64,000 bases of DNA from Lujinxingia vulgaris (GCF_007997015.1 NZ_VOSM01000011.1:62001-126000); one strand, 5' to 3'. Positions 35,039-44,100 are shown, counted from the stretch's first letter. Translations and numbers: made by a program. Notes: generated by a model not told the origin, from the letters alone.

Positions 35039-36337
35039 ATGAACGCCAACGCGATGTGGAGACTGTTAGCGACGCTGGTGGTCGCAGCGCTGCTGCCGGG
35101 CTGTTTGATTGTCTCGGAGACCGATTACCACGACGACGATTGCGACGTGGACTGCTACGACTACGAGATGGTCCAAACCTACTGCGACGCCTGGCAGTGC
35201 TGGGATGAGACCTGGATCGAGACGACCTGCACCACGACCTGCGATGAGACGTACTACCCCGATGATCCCTACACCGACCCGTGGGACTCGGCGGAGTGCT
35301 ACAGCGATGTGGAGTGCGGTGAGGGCCAGATCTGCGTGGGCAACCGCTGTGAGGCGGCCGACACCGATGTGCGCGGCGAATCCGGTCTTTGCCAGGCGTG
35401 TGAGTCGTCGGCGGATTGTGTGGAAGATGGCGCGCTTTGCATTCGCCTCAACTACGACCAGGCCACAAACACCGGTGAGAAGGTCTGTGGACGGGCGTGT
35501 GAGTACAACCACGAGTGCCCGGCCGGGTTCAGCTGCATCAACATCAGCGGTGAGACGGGTGTCTCGGCTCAGTGCTTGCCCAACATCGGTGAGACGGAGC
35601 TTCGCACCTGCAACCCCTCGCCGGAGCTGGAGTGCGTGCGGGCCAACGACTGCCAGCTCGGTGAGAGCTGCGTGAATAACGAGTGCGTCGGACCGCAGAG
35701 CGCGGAGTGCGGCACCAACAACCCCTGCCCCAACGGGCAAGTCTGCCGCAACCTGAGCTGCGTGGACGTGGACGCGCCGGAGTGCGTCGATCGCAACGAC
35801 TGCTCGTCGAGCGAGATCTGCATCGATGGCGAGTGCGTGCGCCAGAATGAGAGCTGCGTCTTCAATGAAGAGTGCGACTCCGATGCGCGCTGCGTCGATG
35901 GTCAGTGCCAGGCGACCTGCTCCGATGACGCGCAGTGCGGCGCCAACGAGCGTTGCCGTCAGGGGCTGTGCGAAGTGGTGGAGTGTCGCCGTAGCGGTGA
36001 CTGCGCCGCGGGTAACATCTGCGTGGAAGCGTCCTGCGAGCCCTCCTGCCAGAGCGACGCGGAGTGCGGTGACGGGTTCATCTGCTCAAGCCTCAACTAC
36101 TGCGTCAAAGATCCCAACGTGGAGTGCCGCGCGACCGCCGAGTGCGCCCGTAACGAGATCTGCGTCGACGGAAGCTGCGAGACGCCCTGCAGCTGCAACC
36201 AGCAGTGCGGCACCGGTCAGGTCTGCGACATGGACACCGGCATGTGCGAAGAGCCCTCCGGGAGCGTGGCGCAGTGCGACGATGACTGCGACTGCCCCAG
36301 CGGTCTGAGCTGCTCGGCCAGCGGGCAGTGTGAGTGA
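35039..36337 (+). CDS. Cys-rich repeat lipoprotein
   Basis: 432 aa. It begins MNANAMWRLLATLVVAALL with lipobox LPGC. The ATG at 35039 follows AGGAGAGAGAAG, which fits better than the ATG at 35024. A Tyr/Asp/Cys-rich N-terminal part (CDVDCYDYEM, CDAWQCWDETW) comes first. About ten units of the C-x5-C-x5-C-x4-C type follow (for example CYSDVECGEGQICVGNRC and CVFNEECDSDARCVDGQC), as in the giant lipoprotein at 12337. It should be disulfide-rich and extracytoplasmic. It is transcribed toward a bidirectional terminator at 36391. Confidence 0.85.
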   Translation: MNANAMWRLLATLVVAALLPGCLIVSETDYHDDDCDVDCYDYEMVQTYCDAWQCWDETWIETTCTTTCDETYYPDDPYTDPWDSAECYSDVECGEGQICVGNRCEAADTDVRGESGLCQACESSADCVEDGALCIRLNYDQATNTGEKVCGRACEYNHECPAGFSCINISGETGVSAQCLPNIGETELRTCNPSPELECVRANDCQLGESCVNNECVGPQSAECGTNNPCPNGQVCRNLSCVDVDAPECVDRNDCSSSEICIDGECVRQNESCVFNEECDSDARCVDGQCQATCSDDAQCGANERCRQGLCEVVECRRSGDCAAGNICVEASCEPSCQSDAECGDGFICSSLNYCVKDPNVECRATAECARNEICVDGSCETPCSCNQQCGTGQVCDMDTGMCEEPSGSVAQCDDDCDCPSGLSCSASGQCE

Positions 36338-36390
36338 GGTCAGTGAGGGCGGGCGAGAGGTTCGCGCCCGCTCTTAAGAAGCGATGAACG

Positions 36391-36430
36391 AAAGAAGCCC
36401 CGGCAGCGTCAGCTGCCGGGGCTTCTTTAT
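36391..36430. terminator. Bidirectional terminator
   Basis: A 14-bp stem GAAGCCCCGGCAGC / GCTGCCGGGGCTTC, with A- and T-rich flanks. It separates the converging genes at 36337 (+) and 36505 (-). Confidence 0.8.
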
Positions 36431-36504
36431 TTAGAAAGATCGGCTGAAGGTTGGCGGTGTGCCGGGTTGGCGAGGACGTTGCGGTCGTTCGCGCGGCGCG
36501 ATCT

Positions 36505-37203
36505 TCAGTCGAGTGAGGCTTCGGGTTCGCCGGCCGTGGCCGAGTTGGCCTCTGGGATGGGCTCGTAGGGGACGAGTTCGAAGACCTCGGAGGTGACGCA
36601 GGGGGTCTCGTCGCCCAGGTCTTCGGCGAGCTGGGGAGTGCATTCGAGGTCGCCCTCGAGGGCGATCACCGTTTCGTAGCGCTGGCGGGTGTGGCGGGCG
36701 GCGGGTCCGTCGAGGATGAACTCGGCGTCGACGCGGCCGACCCGGCACCAGCTCTCGAGCTCGCCACGGGTGGCAGGCGAAGCGTAGGTGTGGCTGGCGC
36801 TGGCCGTGGCGTTGTCGTCGTTCCAGGTGAGGCGATCTTCGGGGCGAGTGAGATCGGCGCAGCTGGAAAAATCAGGGCAGTCCGCGAGCTCGAGGGTCGG
36901 TGGGGCTGCGTCAGCTTCGGCGCCGGCGTCGGTTGATGCTTCGGCCGGCGCCTCGGGCTGCGTATCGGCAGGAAGTTCGCTGCTGGCGCGGCGCGCTTCG
37001 ATGCCGGCCATGGGAGCCTGGGTGGGCTGCGGGGTGCAGCCCTGCTCATCGAGGCGGTAGGCGTCGATGGCCCACAGCCCCAGGGCATCTTCGATGGTGG
37101 GTTTGGGGGGCGGGGCGTTGACGGTGGGGTTTTTGCAGCCGACGCCGAGCGTCAGGCCTAACCCCACCGCCAGCCAGGCGGTGCGGTGATCGAGGATGCT
37201 CAT
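36505..37203 (-). CDS. Hypothetical lipoprotein, translationally coupled to the ceramidase-like gene
   Basis: 232 aa. Signal peptide with lipobox LGVGC, then a Pro/Ala-rich linker. The rest has about seven Cys and no recognised domain (LADCPDFSSCADL, WCRVGRVDAEFIL). Its ATG overlaps the TGA of the upstream gene as ATGA, so ribosomes can pass from one to the other. The two proteins are therefore probably made together. Function unknown. Confidence 0.75.
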   Translation of the reverse strand: MSILDHRTAWLAVGLGLTLGVGCKNPTVNAPPPKPTIEDALGLWAIDAYRLDEQGCTPQPTQAPMAGIEARRASSELPADTQPEAPAEASTDAGAEADAAPPTLELADCPDFSSCADLTRPEDRLTWNDDNATASASHTYASPATRGELESWCRVGRVDAEFILDGPAARHTRQRYETVIALEGDLECTPQLAEDLGDETPCVTSEVFELVPYEPIPEANSATAGEPEASLD

Positions 37204-40040
37204 GGAAGATCCACGTTCAGGGTGGTGAGGAGCTCGCCGCTGTTACCCAGGGTGTCGGTGAGCTGCAGATCGAAGTCGGCGTCGCCTTCGCTCAGGTCGC
37301 CGTCGAGGGTGACGGTGACGCGGGTGACGGGCACGTTGTTGCGGCCCTCAACCGTCTCCGGCGCGGTGGTCACGGTCACTTCCGCAAAGGTAAGCGCGCT
37401 CTGGCCCTGGCGAACTTCGCCGGTGAGGGCGTCGAACTCGGTGTCGGCCATCACGGGAATGGGAAGGCCGGAGGCAACCTCGGGGTGGTGCATGCGGAAG
37501 GAGCCGACGAGTTTGGCGCGATCTTCGCTCGGACCGGCCGTCAGGACTTCGGTGGCCGGCGGGTAGGAGACGCGCGCCGTAAAGATGGTGGGGGTGAGCA
37601 CCTCGATCTGGTCGATGACCATGGCGGTGGAGGGCACGATCTCAAAGCTATCGGTGGTGGCGCTGTAGGGGGTGCGCTCGCCAGTGTCGGCGTTGAGGTA
37701 GTGGCCTTCGATGCGGAAGCGGTAGGTGCCCAGCGGGAAGTCTTTGGTCTCTTCCCAGTAGGCACCCCACTCCCAGGCGTCGTCTTCGCCCTGGCGGATG
37801 CGGGTCATGAAGACGGGCTCGCGGTTATCGTAAGGGGCGCGGCTGGGGAGGAGGACGGGCTCAAAGCCGCCCTGGCCGTCGGCACGCTCCAGCGCGATGC
37901 GCGGGGCCTGGAACAACTCGGCGCCCGGGTCACCGCCGCGCCAGGTGATGTCGATGGCCTGGCGGCGCTCCACCTGGGCGGGGGGCTGGTCGATGATGCG
38001 GCCCACATCATCGGGGTCGCTCGGATCCATCGGGAAGGTGGGCTGGCCGGTGGGGGCGAACTCATCGGGCAGGGGCTCCGGCACGCTGACGGTGACGTCT
38101 TCGCCGCGCATGATGCCCACGGCTTCGACGGCGCGATCGACCAGGTAGTCGCCGAACTTGTAGCCCCAGGTGCCCATCTGCGCCTCATAGCCACCTTGCA
38201 GGAAGCTGAAGGTGAAGTCGGGGTAGTCGTCGAGGTCACCCACCAGCGAGTGGCCGGGGAAGGGCGGGCGCTCGCCACGCACGTTGGTCGGCGAGAGGTA
38301 GAGGAGGTGATCCTGAGCGTAGCCCCAGGTGAAAGAGTTGAAAGGATCGATGCCCCAGGCGTCGCGCAGGGCGCGCTGGATGTCCCAGCCCAGCTCCATG
38401 GCCAGCTCACCGGGCATGGTGACGATGGTCAGGTCATTGAGCTGCAGCGCGGTGAGTTGGCTTTTGCCAAAGAGCGTCACCGGGCGGTGGAAGGCGATCT
38501 GGTGGATGCCCTGGCAGCCGAACTCGCCGGGGGTTGCGTAGGTCGCCGGGTCGCCATCTTCGGGAAGATCGCATTGGAAGGCGCCATGGTAGAACTCGCC
38601 CTCGTGGGTGGGGCTGTTTTCCATGCCGAACTCGCCAGGCTCATAGCCCAGGTCGTCGTACTGGATGGAGAAGCGCTGGGTGTGGCCCTTGAAGCTCCAC
38701 TCGGTGGTGGTCTCCATCTGGGTAAGGGGCTCAATGACGCGCTCGGCGAAGTGCTGGCCGATGCGCTCGAAGATCTGAGGGCCGCGGTGGCCGTAGCGGT
38801 CGCCGCGGGGCGACATCGTGCCGCCGTTCTGGTTGAAGTACATCACGGGCACGAAGCGGTCGTAATGCTCGCCGAGGGCTTTTTCCAGGCCGCGCTCCAC
38901 GCCGGCCAGGGCGTCGCCGGTCATGTAGTCGCCGGAGTTGTGGGTGCCGTGGCTGCCGAAGCTCACCAGCACGCCGCGGGGGTTGCCGTCGAGGTCGTCG
39001 ACGCGGAGCATCAGCACGCGGTTATCATCGAAAGCGGGCGTGGCGCCCCAGCGATCGCTGGAGATGGCGTCGTCGACGTCGAAGCTCTCGACGACTTCCC
39101 AGCCCATGCGCGCCGGGGCCAGATCGTCGAGGGCGGCCAGGGCGGCTTCGGCAAACGAGTCGGTGAGCCATTCAAAGGCTTCCTGGCTGAACTCATCGGT
39201 GCCCAGCACGCCCAGGCGGATGGCAGCGTCTTCGACGGCGGGCAGATGCCAGTGGCGGCCGGGGCCGGAGTGGGTGTGCGTGCCGCTGAGCACCAGGCTT
39301 GAGCGCCAGTCGCGGCCGGTCTCTTCTTGAAGTCGGCGTGCGACGGCCTCATGCAGGGCGCCGGAGGGGAAGATGATGGGCGCGCGCAGCAGGATCAGCT
39401 GGCGGGTGCCGTCGTCGAGCGCCAGGCCGCGGGCGTAGAGGCCGTGCATCTGGCCACGGCTGGGGCGCAGCGACTCGACGTAGCGCCCGGCGTTGATCGC
39501 CGCGCGGCTGCCGTAGCCGCCCATCGAGAGTCCGATGGGAAACTTCATCAGCACGTTGGCGACGCCGGCCTGAAGCGGTGCGGGGGTATCGCCGCCCGGG
39601 TGTTCGCCGGTGATCTCACCGGTGAAGGGGAGGCATTGGCCATTGTTGGTGCAGACGTTGCCGGCGGGGCAGTGCGTATCGAGCGAGCAGTGCACTACGC
39701 ATTTTTCTTCGATGCAGCTGGTGCGGCGGGCGAGCTCGGGGGCGATCTCACCGAATGCCTCCACGCAGGAGGCCCAGTGCTGGCGGCCGGGGCAGTCGGG
39801 GGCGGGAACGCACTCACCGGCCTCGGTGTCGCAGTAGGTGCCGTGGGCGCACTCCGACTGGAACTCGCAGCTCTGCGGGCCGGCGTCGGCGTCGGCGTCG
39901 GGGCCGACGTCGTCGATGGAGGTGTCTTCGTCGCCGGCGTCGGGGGTATCGGCCGGGCCATCGGGCTCGGAACAGGCTGTGAGGCTGGCCAGCGCAATCA
40001 GCAGCGCGGCGAGGAGGTGGGGAAGATGGGAAGATCGCAC
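37200..40040 (-). CDS. Neutral/alkaline ceramidase-like lipoprotein with N-terminal Cys repeats
   Basis: 946 aa from a GTG at 40040, with GGAG 6 nt upstream. That start gives a compact signal peptide (lipobox LTAC) followed by Ser-Glu-Pro-Asp. An ATG at 40088 would add 16 residues before it. An acidic linker and two four-Cys units (residues about 60-140) precede the enzyme part. The body resembles neutral ceramidase: SMGGYGSRAAINAG, HGLYARGLALDDG, LSGTHTHSGPGRH and FGSHGTHNSGDYMTGD. Neutral ceramidases cleave ceramide to sphingosine and fatty acid, using zinc. The C-terminus looks like beta-sandwich domains. Whether the zinc and serine residues are complete could not be confirmed by eye. Confidence 0.78.
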   Translation of the reverse strand: MRSSHLPHLLAALLIALASLTACSEPDGPADTPDAGDEDTSIDDVGPDADADAGPQSCEFQSECAHGTYCDTEAGECVPAPDCPGRQHWASCVEAFGEIAPELARRTSCIEEKCVVHCSLDTHCPAGNVCTNNGQCLPFTGEITGEHPGGDTPAPLQAGVANVLMKFPIGLSMGGYGSRAAINAGRYVESLRPSRGQMHGLYARGLALDDGTRQLILLRAPIIFPSGALHEAVARRLQEETGRDWRSSLVLSGTHTHSGPGRHWHLPAVEDAAIRLGVLGTDEFSQEAFEWLTDSFAEAALAALDDLAPARMGWEVVESFDVDDAISSDRWGATPAFDDNRVLMLRVDDLDGNPRGVLVSFGSHGTHNSGDYMTGDALAGVERGLEKALGEHYDRFVPVMYFNQNGGTMSPRGDRYGHRGPQIFERIGQHFAERVIEPLTQMETTTEWSFKGHTQRFSIQYDDLGYEPGEFGMENSPTHEGEFYHGAFQCDLPEDGDPATYATPGEFGCQGIHQIAFHRPVTLFGKSQLTALQLNDLTIVTMPGELAMELGWDIQRALRDAWGIDPFNSFTWGYAQDHLLYLSPTNVRGERPPFPGHSLVGDLDDYPDFTFSFLQGGYEAQMGTWGYKFGDYLVDRAVEAVGIMRGEDVTVSVPEPLPDEFAPTGQPTFPMDPSDPDDVGRIIDQPPAQVERRQAIDITWRGGDPGAELFQAPRIALERADGQGGFEPVLLPSRAPYDNREPVFMTRIRQGEDDAWEWGAYWEETKDFPLGTYRFRIEGHYLNADTGERTPYSATTDSFEIVPSTAMVIDQIEVLTPTIFTARVSYPPATEVLTAGPSEDRAKLVGSFRMHHPEVASGLPIPVMADTEFDALTGEVRQGQSALTFAEVTVTTAPETVEGRNNVPVTRVTVTLDGDLSEGDADFDLQLTDTLGNSGELLTTLNVDLP

Positions 40041-40387
40041 AGGAGACTCCGAGCAGGGGCGGGGAGGCCGCCGGGAAAAAGAAGCCATATAAAGTGGGCG
40101 GATCCTAGCGCCTGCGCGCGATTGAAACAACGCCGACTCCGGCGCGGCGATCGGAGCGTCGTATTTTGGAGCATTATTGAGGTGTGAGGGGCGGTTTCTT
40201 GTTGTGTTTCAGCGGGTTCCACGTGGCGTGTGTGGCCCTATGATCGTCGCGCCCGGGTATTGGCGCGGCGGGGCTTCCGACAGCGCGTAAAATTTTTAGG
40301 GGGGCGTGCATTTTTCTGATTGACACCTCCGGAGCATCTGCCTATACACCGTCAAGCTCGCTGAGGGGGAAACCCCCGACGCAGCGG
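40041..40387. other. Intergenic, ceramidase-like gene / tRNA-Leu
   Basis: No gene is seen. It holds the tRNA promoter at 40320 and a small GGGGG-AAA-CCCCC hairpin at 40365-40377 in the precursor leader. Confidence 0.5.
40320..40348 (+). promoter_or_regulatory. Promoter of tRNA-Leu
   Basis: TTGACA, 17-nt spacer, TATACA, about 40 nt before the tRNA. The -35 is exact and the -10 is good. Confidence 0.82.
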
Positions 40388-40473
40388 GCGGAAGTGGCGG
40401 AATTGGTAGACGCGCTGGACTAAGGATCCAGTGGGCGTAAAAGCCCGTGGGGGTTCGACTCCCCCCTTCCGCA
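40388..40473 (+). tRNA. tRNA-Leu, anticodon AAG
   Basis: 86-nt class II tRNA. The acceptor stem GCGGAAG pairs with CTTCCGC, the discriminator is A, and the T-arm is GGGGG-TTCGACT-CCCCC. The D-arm GCGGAATTGGTAGACGCGC has the leucine form. The anticodon stem is CTGGA / TCCAG with the 7-nt loop CTAAGGA, so position 33 is T and 34-36 are AAG. A long variable arm (GGGC / GCCC) follows. CCA is not encoded. It has its own promoter and terminator. A34 is unusual in bacteria; see findings. Confidence 0.92.
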
Positions 40474-40483
40474 TCATCAAAAG

Positions 40484-40515
40484 AACCAGGGCCTGAGAGG
40501 GCGCTGGTTTTTTTG
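40484..40515 (+). terminator. Terminator of tRNA-Leu
   Basis: AACCAG...CTGGTT stem followed by seven or more Ts, about 10 nt after the tRNA. Confidence 0.8.
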
Positions 40516-40573
40516 TGTCTGGGATTTGGGGATAAACCTTTTTTAAGGATTTGCCCAAACGTCGAGCGTTCTC

Positions 40574-41215
40574 ATGTCTAAGAACCTACTCAACGTCGCC
40601 CGGCGTTATCAATCGAGGCTGAATGCCGATCCTCCGACGACGGAGAACGACTGGGAGAACTCCTACCGCGAATTGCTTCGGGTATGGGAACGCGTCGACG
40701 ATCCTCTTGAGTTACGTGAACTGTTGGACGCGAAGTTATGGTGCGACCTCCCCATGTGGTTGATGAGCCGCACCTTCACACGCGTGATACGTCATGAGGG
40801 GAGAACGCCGGAGCTCCTGGAGAACTATGGCGCGTTTTTAGCCATGTACTGTGGTCTTGCGCAGGACGTGCCACACTTGCTTCATCGTGAAGCTGAAGCA
40901 CGGCGCCGGTGTCGCAATGATGAAGCTGAGGCGATTTTTCGGTCACTTCCAGATTTTCGATGGGGAGATCTTGCCATGGTACACGATGAGGCACCCGATG
41001 TGTTTGGGCCTGGAAGGGTCGCTATGGTGTATGCCGAGATCTTTCGAGCGGAAAACATCCCGGAAGCCGCAGACTATGGCGTCGATATAGGCGAATGGAT
41101 TTGCGAAGTGATCCATCATCCCTTCGATCTTTTTCGTCTTGATGGTCGGTTTGTGTTCGTCCCCGCACGATGGTTGAAGTTTGGGCCGGAATGGGTCGAC
41201 GTATTCAATTCATGA
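40574..41215 (+). CDS. Hypothetical protein of atypical composition
   Basis: 213 aa, no signal peptide or membrane span. It is rich in charged and aromatic residues (ENDWENSYRELLRVWERV, YGVDIGEWICEVIHHPFDLF). No family is recognised. The DNA is visibly less G+C-rich than its neighbours, with more A/T-ending codons. It starts about 100 nt after tRNA-Leu and ends just before mscS. Composition and place suggest acquisition next to the tRNA, but no integrase or direct repeat is present. Confidence 0.6.
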   Translation: MSKNLLNVARRYQSRLNADPPTTENDWENSYRELLRVWERVDDPLELRELLDAKLWCDLPMWLMSRTFTRVIRHEGRTPELLENYGAFLAMYCGLAQDVPHLLHREAEARRRCRNDEAEAIFRSLPDFRWGDLAMVHDEAPDVFGPGRVAMVYAEIFRAENIPEAADYGVDIGEWICEVIHHPFDLFRLDGRFVFVPARWLKFGPEWVDVFNS

Positions 41216-41246
41216 CTTTCTGAAACCGACAACGAGCGGAGCAGCG

Positions 41247-42569
41247 ATGATGCAAGGGACGCGCAGCATGTTGAGTCGAGCGATGAGGGTGGGTCTGGCG
41301 AGCGGGGCGCTGATGTGCCTGAGCGTCGGGCGAGCCTTTGCTCAGGATACGGGCGCGGAAGCCAGCGGGGTGGAGAGTACTGCGACCGGGCATTCGCCGC
41401 TGCCGAGTTATGAGGCGGTGATCGACGATGTGATGGCGCTCAATGTGCTCGATATCGCGATCTGGCGGGTGGGGCTTGCGTGCGTGGTGCTGATGGCGGG
41501 CATCTTGATGCGCACCACGTTGCTCGACCGGCTGATGCGGCCGCTGAAGAAGTTAGCCGCGCGCACCGAGACCGATGTTGACGATCGCCTGCTCGCGGCG
41601 ATTCGCAGGCCGATGGGGTGGCTCTTTAACCTGGTTGCGACCTACGCGGCGGTGCTGATCCTGCAGGTGCCCGAGGCGTTGCATCAGGTCACGGTGCTGG
41701 TGCTGCAGACGATGGGCACGGTCTTTGTGGCCTGGATGATCTTCAACGTCGTCGATGCGATCGGGGCGTATCTGGAGGCGCTGGCCCGGCGTACGGATTC
41801 GGGCATCGATGATCATCTGGTGCCGCTGTTGAAGCGGGTGATGCGGCTGGCGGTGCTGGTGGTGATGGTGATCACCGTCATTCAGCAGTGGGGCTACGAT
41901 GTGACCAGCCTCATCGCGGGTTTGGGGCTGGGGGGGCTTGCGTTTGCGTTGGCGGCGCAGTCGACGCTCTCGAACTGGTTTGGGTCGGTGATGATCCTCA
42001 CCGATCGCCCCTTTACGATCGGCGACCTGGTGGAGTCGGAGCACGGGAAGGGGCGCGTGGTGGAGATCGGGCTTCGCTCCACGCAGATTCGCACGTTTGA
42101 TCGCACGATCATTACGGTGCCCAACGCCGACATTGCTACGACGGCGGTGGCGAACCTGAGCAAAGAGGGGGTTATTGCGATCTCCACGACCCTGGGCATG
42201 ACCTACGGGACTTCGAAGGCGGTGATCGAGCGCATCATCGAGCGAATCCGCGAGCTTCTCGGTGAGGATGAGGGCGTGGATAACACGCAGTTCGTGGTGA
42301 GTTTTGCCGGCTTTGGAGCCAGCTCGCTGGACATCTATGTGCATTGCTTTGCGCGGGCGACGACCTGGTATCAGTGGCACGCGATCCGCGAGCGGCTCTT
42401 CTTTGCGATGATGGACATTGTCAACGAAGAGGGGGGCTCGTTTGCCTTCCCCAGCCAGTCGCTTTACCTGGAGACGCCGGTGCGGGTGGAGGGCGTGCCG
42501 GGGCCGGGGATGAGGGAAAACCTGGAGAATGGGACGCGCGCGGGCGCGGGCGCGAAGCCTTCGGCCTGA
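41247..42569 (+). CDS. mscS: MscS-type mechanosensitive channel
   Basis: 440 aa. A Sec-type signal or first helix (ending GRAFAQD) is followed by membrane spans. The MscS core is clear: GLGLGGLAFALAAQSTLSNW, MILTDRPFTIGDLVES and TIITVPNADIATTAV. Such channels open under membrane tension to release solutes. GGAG lies 5 nt before ATG 41247; a second ATG follows directly. It lies 31 nt after the hypothetical gene, so they might be co-transcribed. Confidence 0.9.
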   Translation: MMQGTRSMLSRAMRVGLASGALMCLSVGRAFAQDTGAEASGVESTATGHSPLPSYEAVIDDVMALNVLDIAIWRVGLACVVLMAGILMRTTLLDRLMRPLKKLAARTETDVDDRLLAAIRRPMGWLFNLVATYAAVLILQVPEALHQVTVLVLQTMGTVFVAWMIFNVVDAIGAYLEALARRTDSGIDDHLVPLLKRVMRLAVLVVMVITVIQQWGYDVTSLIAGLGLGGLAFALAAQSTLSNWFGSVMILTDRPFTIGDLVESEHGKGRVVEIGLRSTQIRTFDRTIITVPNADIATTAVANLSKEGVIAISTTLGMTYGTSKAVIERIIERIRELLGEDEGVDNTQFVVSFAGFGASSLDIYVHCFARATTWYQWHAIRERLFFAMMDIVNEEGGSFAFPSQSLYLETPVRVEGVPGPGMRENLENGTRAGAGAKPSA

Positions 42570-42804
42570 GCTCAGTGTAAGAGAGGGGGATGATGAGCGC
42601 AGCTCGCGTTGGGTCGGGGCGTTTTTTGGGGGGCGTGGGGGCGGGGTGAGGGCTTGTAACGTCTTGAAACTAAAGGGGAATGGGGCGCCGCGCAGCTTGC
42701 CGTGGGGGGCTTCGGTCTTACAACTTCGAGAGCGCCAGGGAGGCGTCGGAGGCGGTGGTGGGGAGCCTCTGTTGCACATCAATCCAACGGATGAAGGAGT
42801 ACGT

Positions 42805-44031
42805 ATGGACCGCTTTGGGACGACCGAATTTCGCGAGCTGGTGGGTGTCAACGCCACCCCGGCGATCTCGATCTACATGCCTGTGGAGCGCCGGGAGATG
42901 ACGGGGAAGGTCAACCGTCTGAAGTTGCGTGGGCATCTGGAGGAGGCGGAGCGGAGGATCAAGGCGGCCGAGGTGCTCGACGCCGAGGGGAGTGAGGCGA
43001 TGCTCAAGCCTCTCTATGCGATGGTTGAGGATCGCGACTTCTGGAATCAGTCGGGGGAGGGCGTAGCGCTCTTTGTCTCGCCGGAGTTTCAGCGGGTCTA
43101 CTGGCTGCCGCGCACCTTTGAGGATGAGGTGGTGGTGGGCGACAACTTCCACACGCGTCCCTTGCTGGGGATGCTGGCCACGCCGGCGAACTACTGGGTG
43201 CTGGCCATTGGCGAGGAGCAGGTCAACTTCTGGGAGGGCAGCGTCTCGGGGGCTTCGCCGGTGGAGGTTGAGAATCTGCCCCGCGATCTTCATGACGCGC
43301 TCAAGCTCGAAGAGGAGAAAGATCAGGACGGGCTGATGCTGCGCTCGGCGACCGGGCCGCGCAACGGCCGTCCGGGCGGGTTTATGTCGCCGATGGTGCA
43401 TGGTCACGGCGGCGGGCGCGATCAGCATAAGGCGTATCTGAAGCAGTATTTTACGCGGGTCAGTGAGGCGATCGCCGACTATCTGGGGGAGGCGCAGGGG
43501 CCGCTGATCCTTGCGGCGGTGGACTTCTGCCATCCGATCTTCCACGACGCCGCGCGCAGCGCCGGGCTCTCGCAGCTTGTGGAGTCGGGGATTGAGGGCA
43601 ACGTGCATTTCTGGAGCGACGCGGAGATTCACCAGCGCGCCTGGCCGATCGTTGAGGCCCAGGCTCAGTCCCGGGTGGAGCGAGCGCTGGAGCTCTGGGA
43701 GCGCAGCTACGGCAAGGGCAGCGCCGAGATCGATCTTTCGCAGGTCGCGCGTCGGGTGGTTGAGGGGCGCGTGCATATGCTGCTGCTCGATGAGAGTGCG
43801 CAGATGCGCGGGGATTTCGACCGCGAGCTGGGGCAGGTCCATGAGCTCGACGACGGGGCCGAAGAGAGTGAGCAGGCCCTGGCCAAGGATGTCTACGATG
43901 AGCTGGCCGAGGTGGTCATCGAGATGGGCGGCGAGGTGGTGGTGCTGCCCCATGAGAAGATGCCCAGCCAGACCGGGCTCGGCGCGATCTTGCGCGGCGG
44001 GGATTCGCCGATGAACACCTCCCGGGCTTAA
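42805..44031 (+). CDS. Bacterial archaeo-eukaryotic release-factor-like (baeRF) protein
   Basis: 408 aa. The start MDRFGTTEFRELVGVN follows AAGGAG at 5 nt; the frame is open upstream but not protein-like. Segments such as AISIYMPVERREMTG, GEGVALFVSPEFQRVYWLP, FHTRPLLGMLAT and YWVLAIGEEQVNFWEG match baeRF families. These resemble the eRF1/Pelota N-terminal part and are thought to act in ribosome rescue or stress, although roles are little tested. The catalytic GGQ motif of true release factors is not seen. It stands alone between mscS and a kinase gene. Confidence 0.65.
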   Translation: MDRFGTTEFRELVGVNATPAISIYMPVERREMTGKVNRLKLRGHLEEAERRIKAAEVLDAEGSEAMLKPLYAMVEDRDFWNQSGEGVALFVSPEFQRVYWLPRTFEDEVVVGDNFHTRPLLGMLATPANYWVLAIGEEQVNFWEGSVSGASPVEVENLPRDLHDALKLEEEKDQDGLMLRSATGPRNGRPGGFMSPMVHGHGGGRDQHKAYLKQYFTRVSEAIADYLGEAQGPLILAAVDFCHPIFHDAARSAGLSQLVESGIEGNVHFWSDAEIHQRAWPIVEAQAQSRVERALELWERSYGKGSAEIDLSQVARRVVEGRVHMLLLDESAQMRGDFDRELGQVHELDDGAEESEQALAKDVYDELAEVVIEMGGEVVVLPHEKMPSQTGLGAILRGGDSPMNTSRA

Positions 44032-44100
44032 GTTCAGGGTGGGGGCGCGCGCCGGGCGCGCGCTCGCGTCGCACCAGGTTTTTACGATCGCACGGAGTAG

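Noticed and set aside
40388..41215. Integrated element at tRNA-Leu
   Set aside because: No direct repeat of the tRNA 3' end, no integrase and no other mobile gene nearby; only the composition of one gene is odd.
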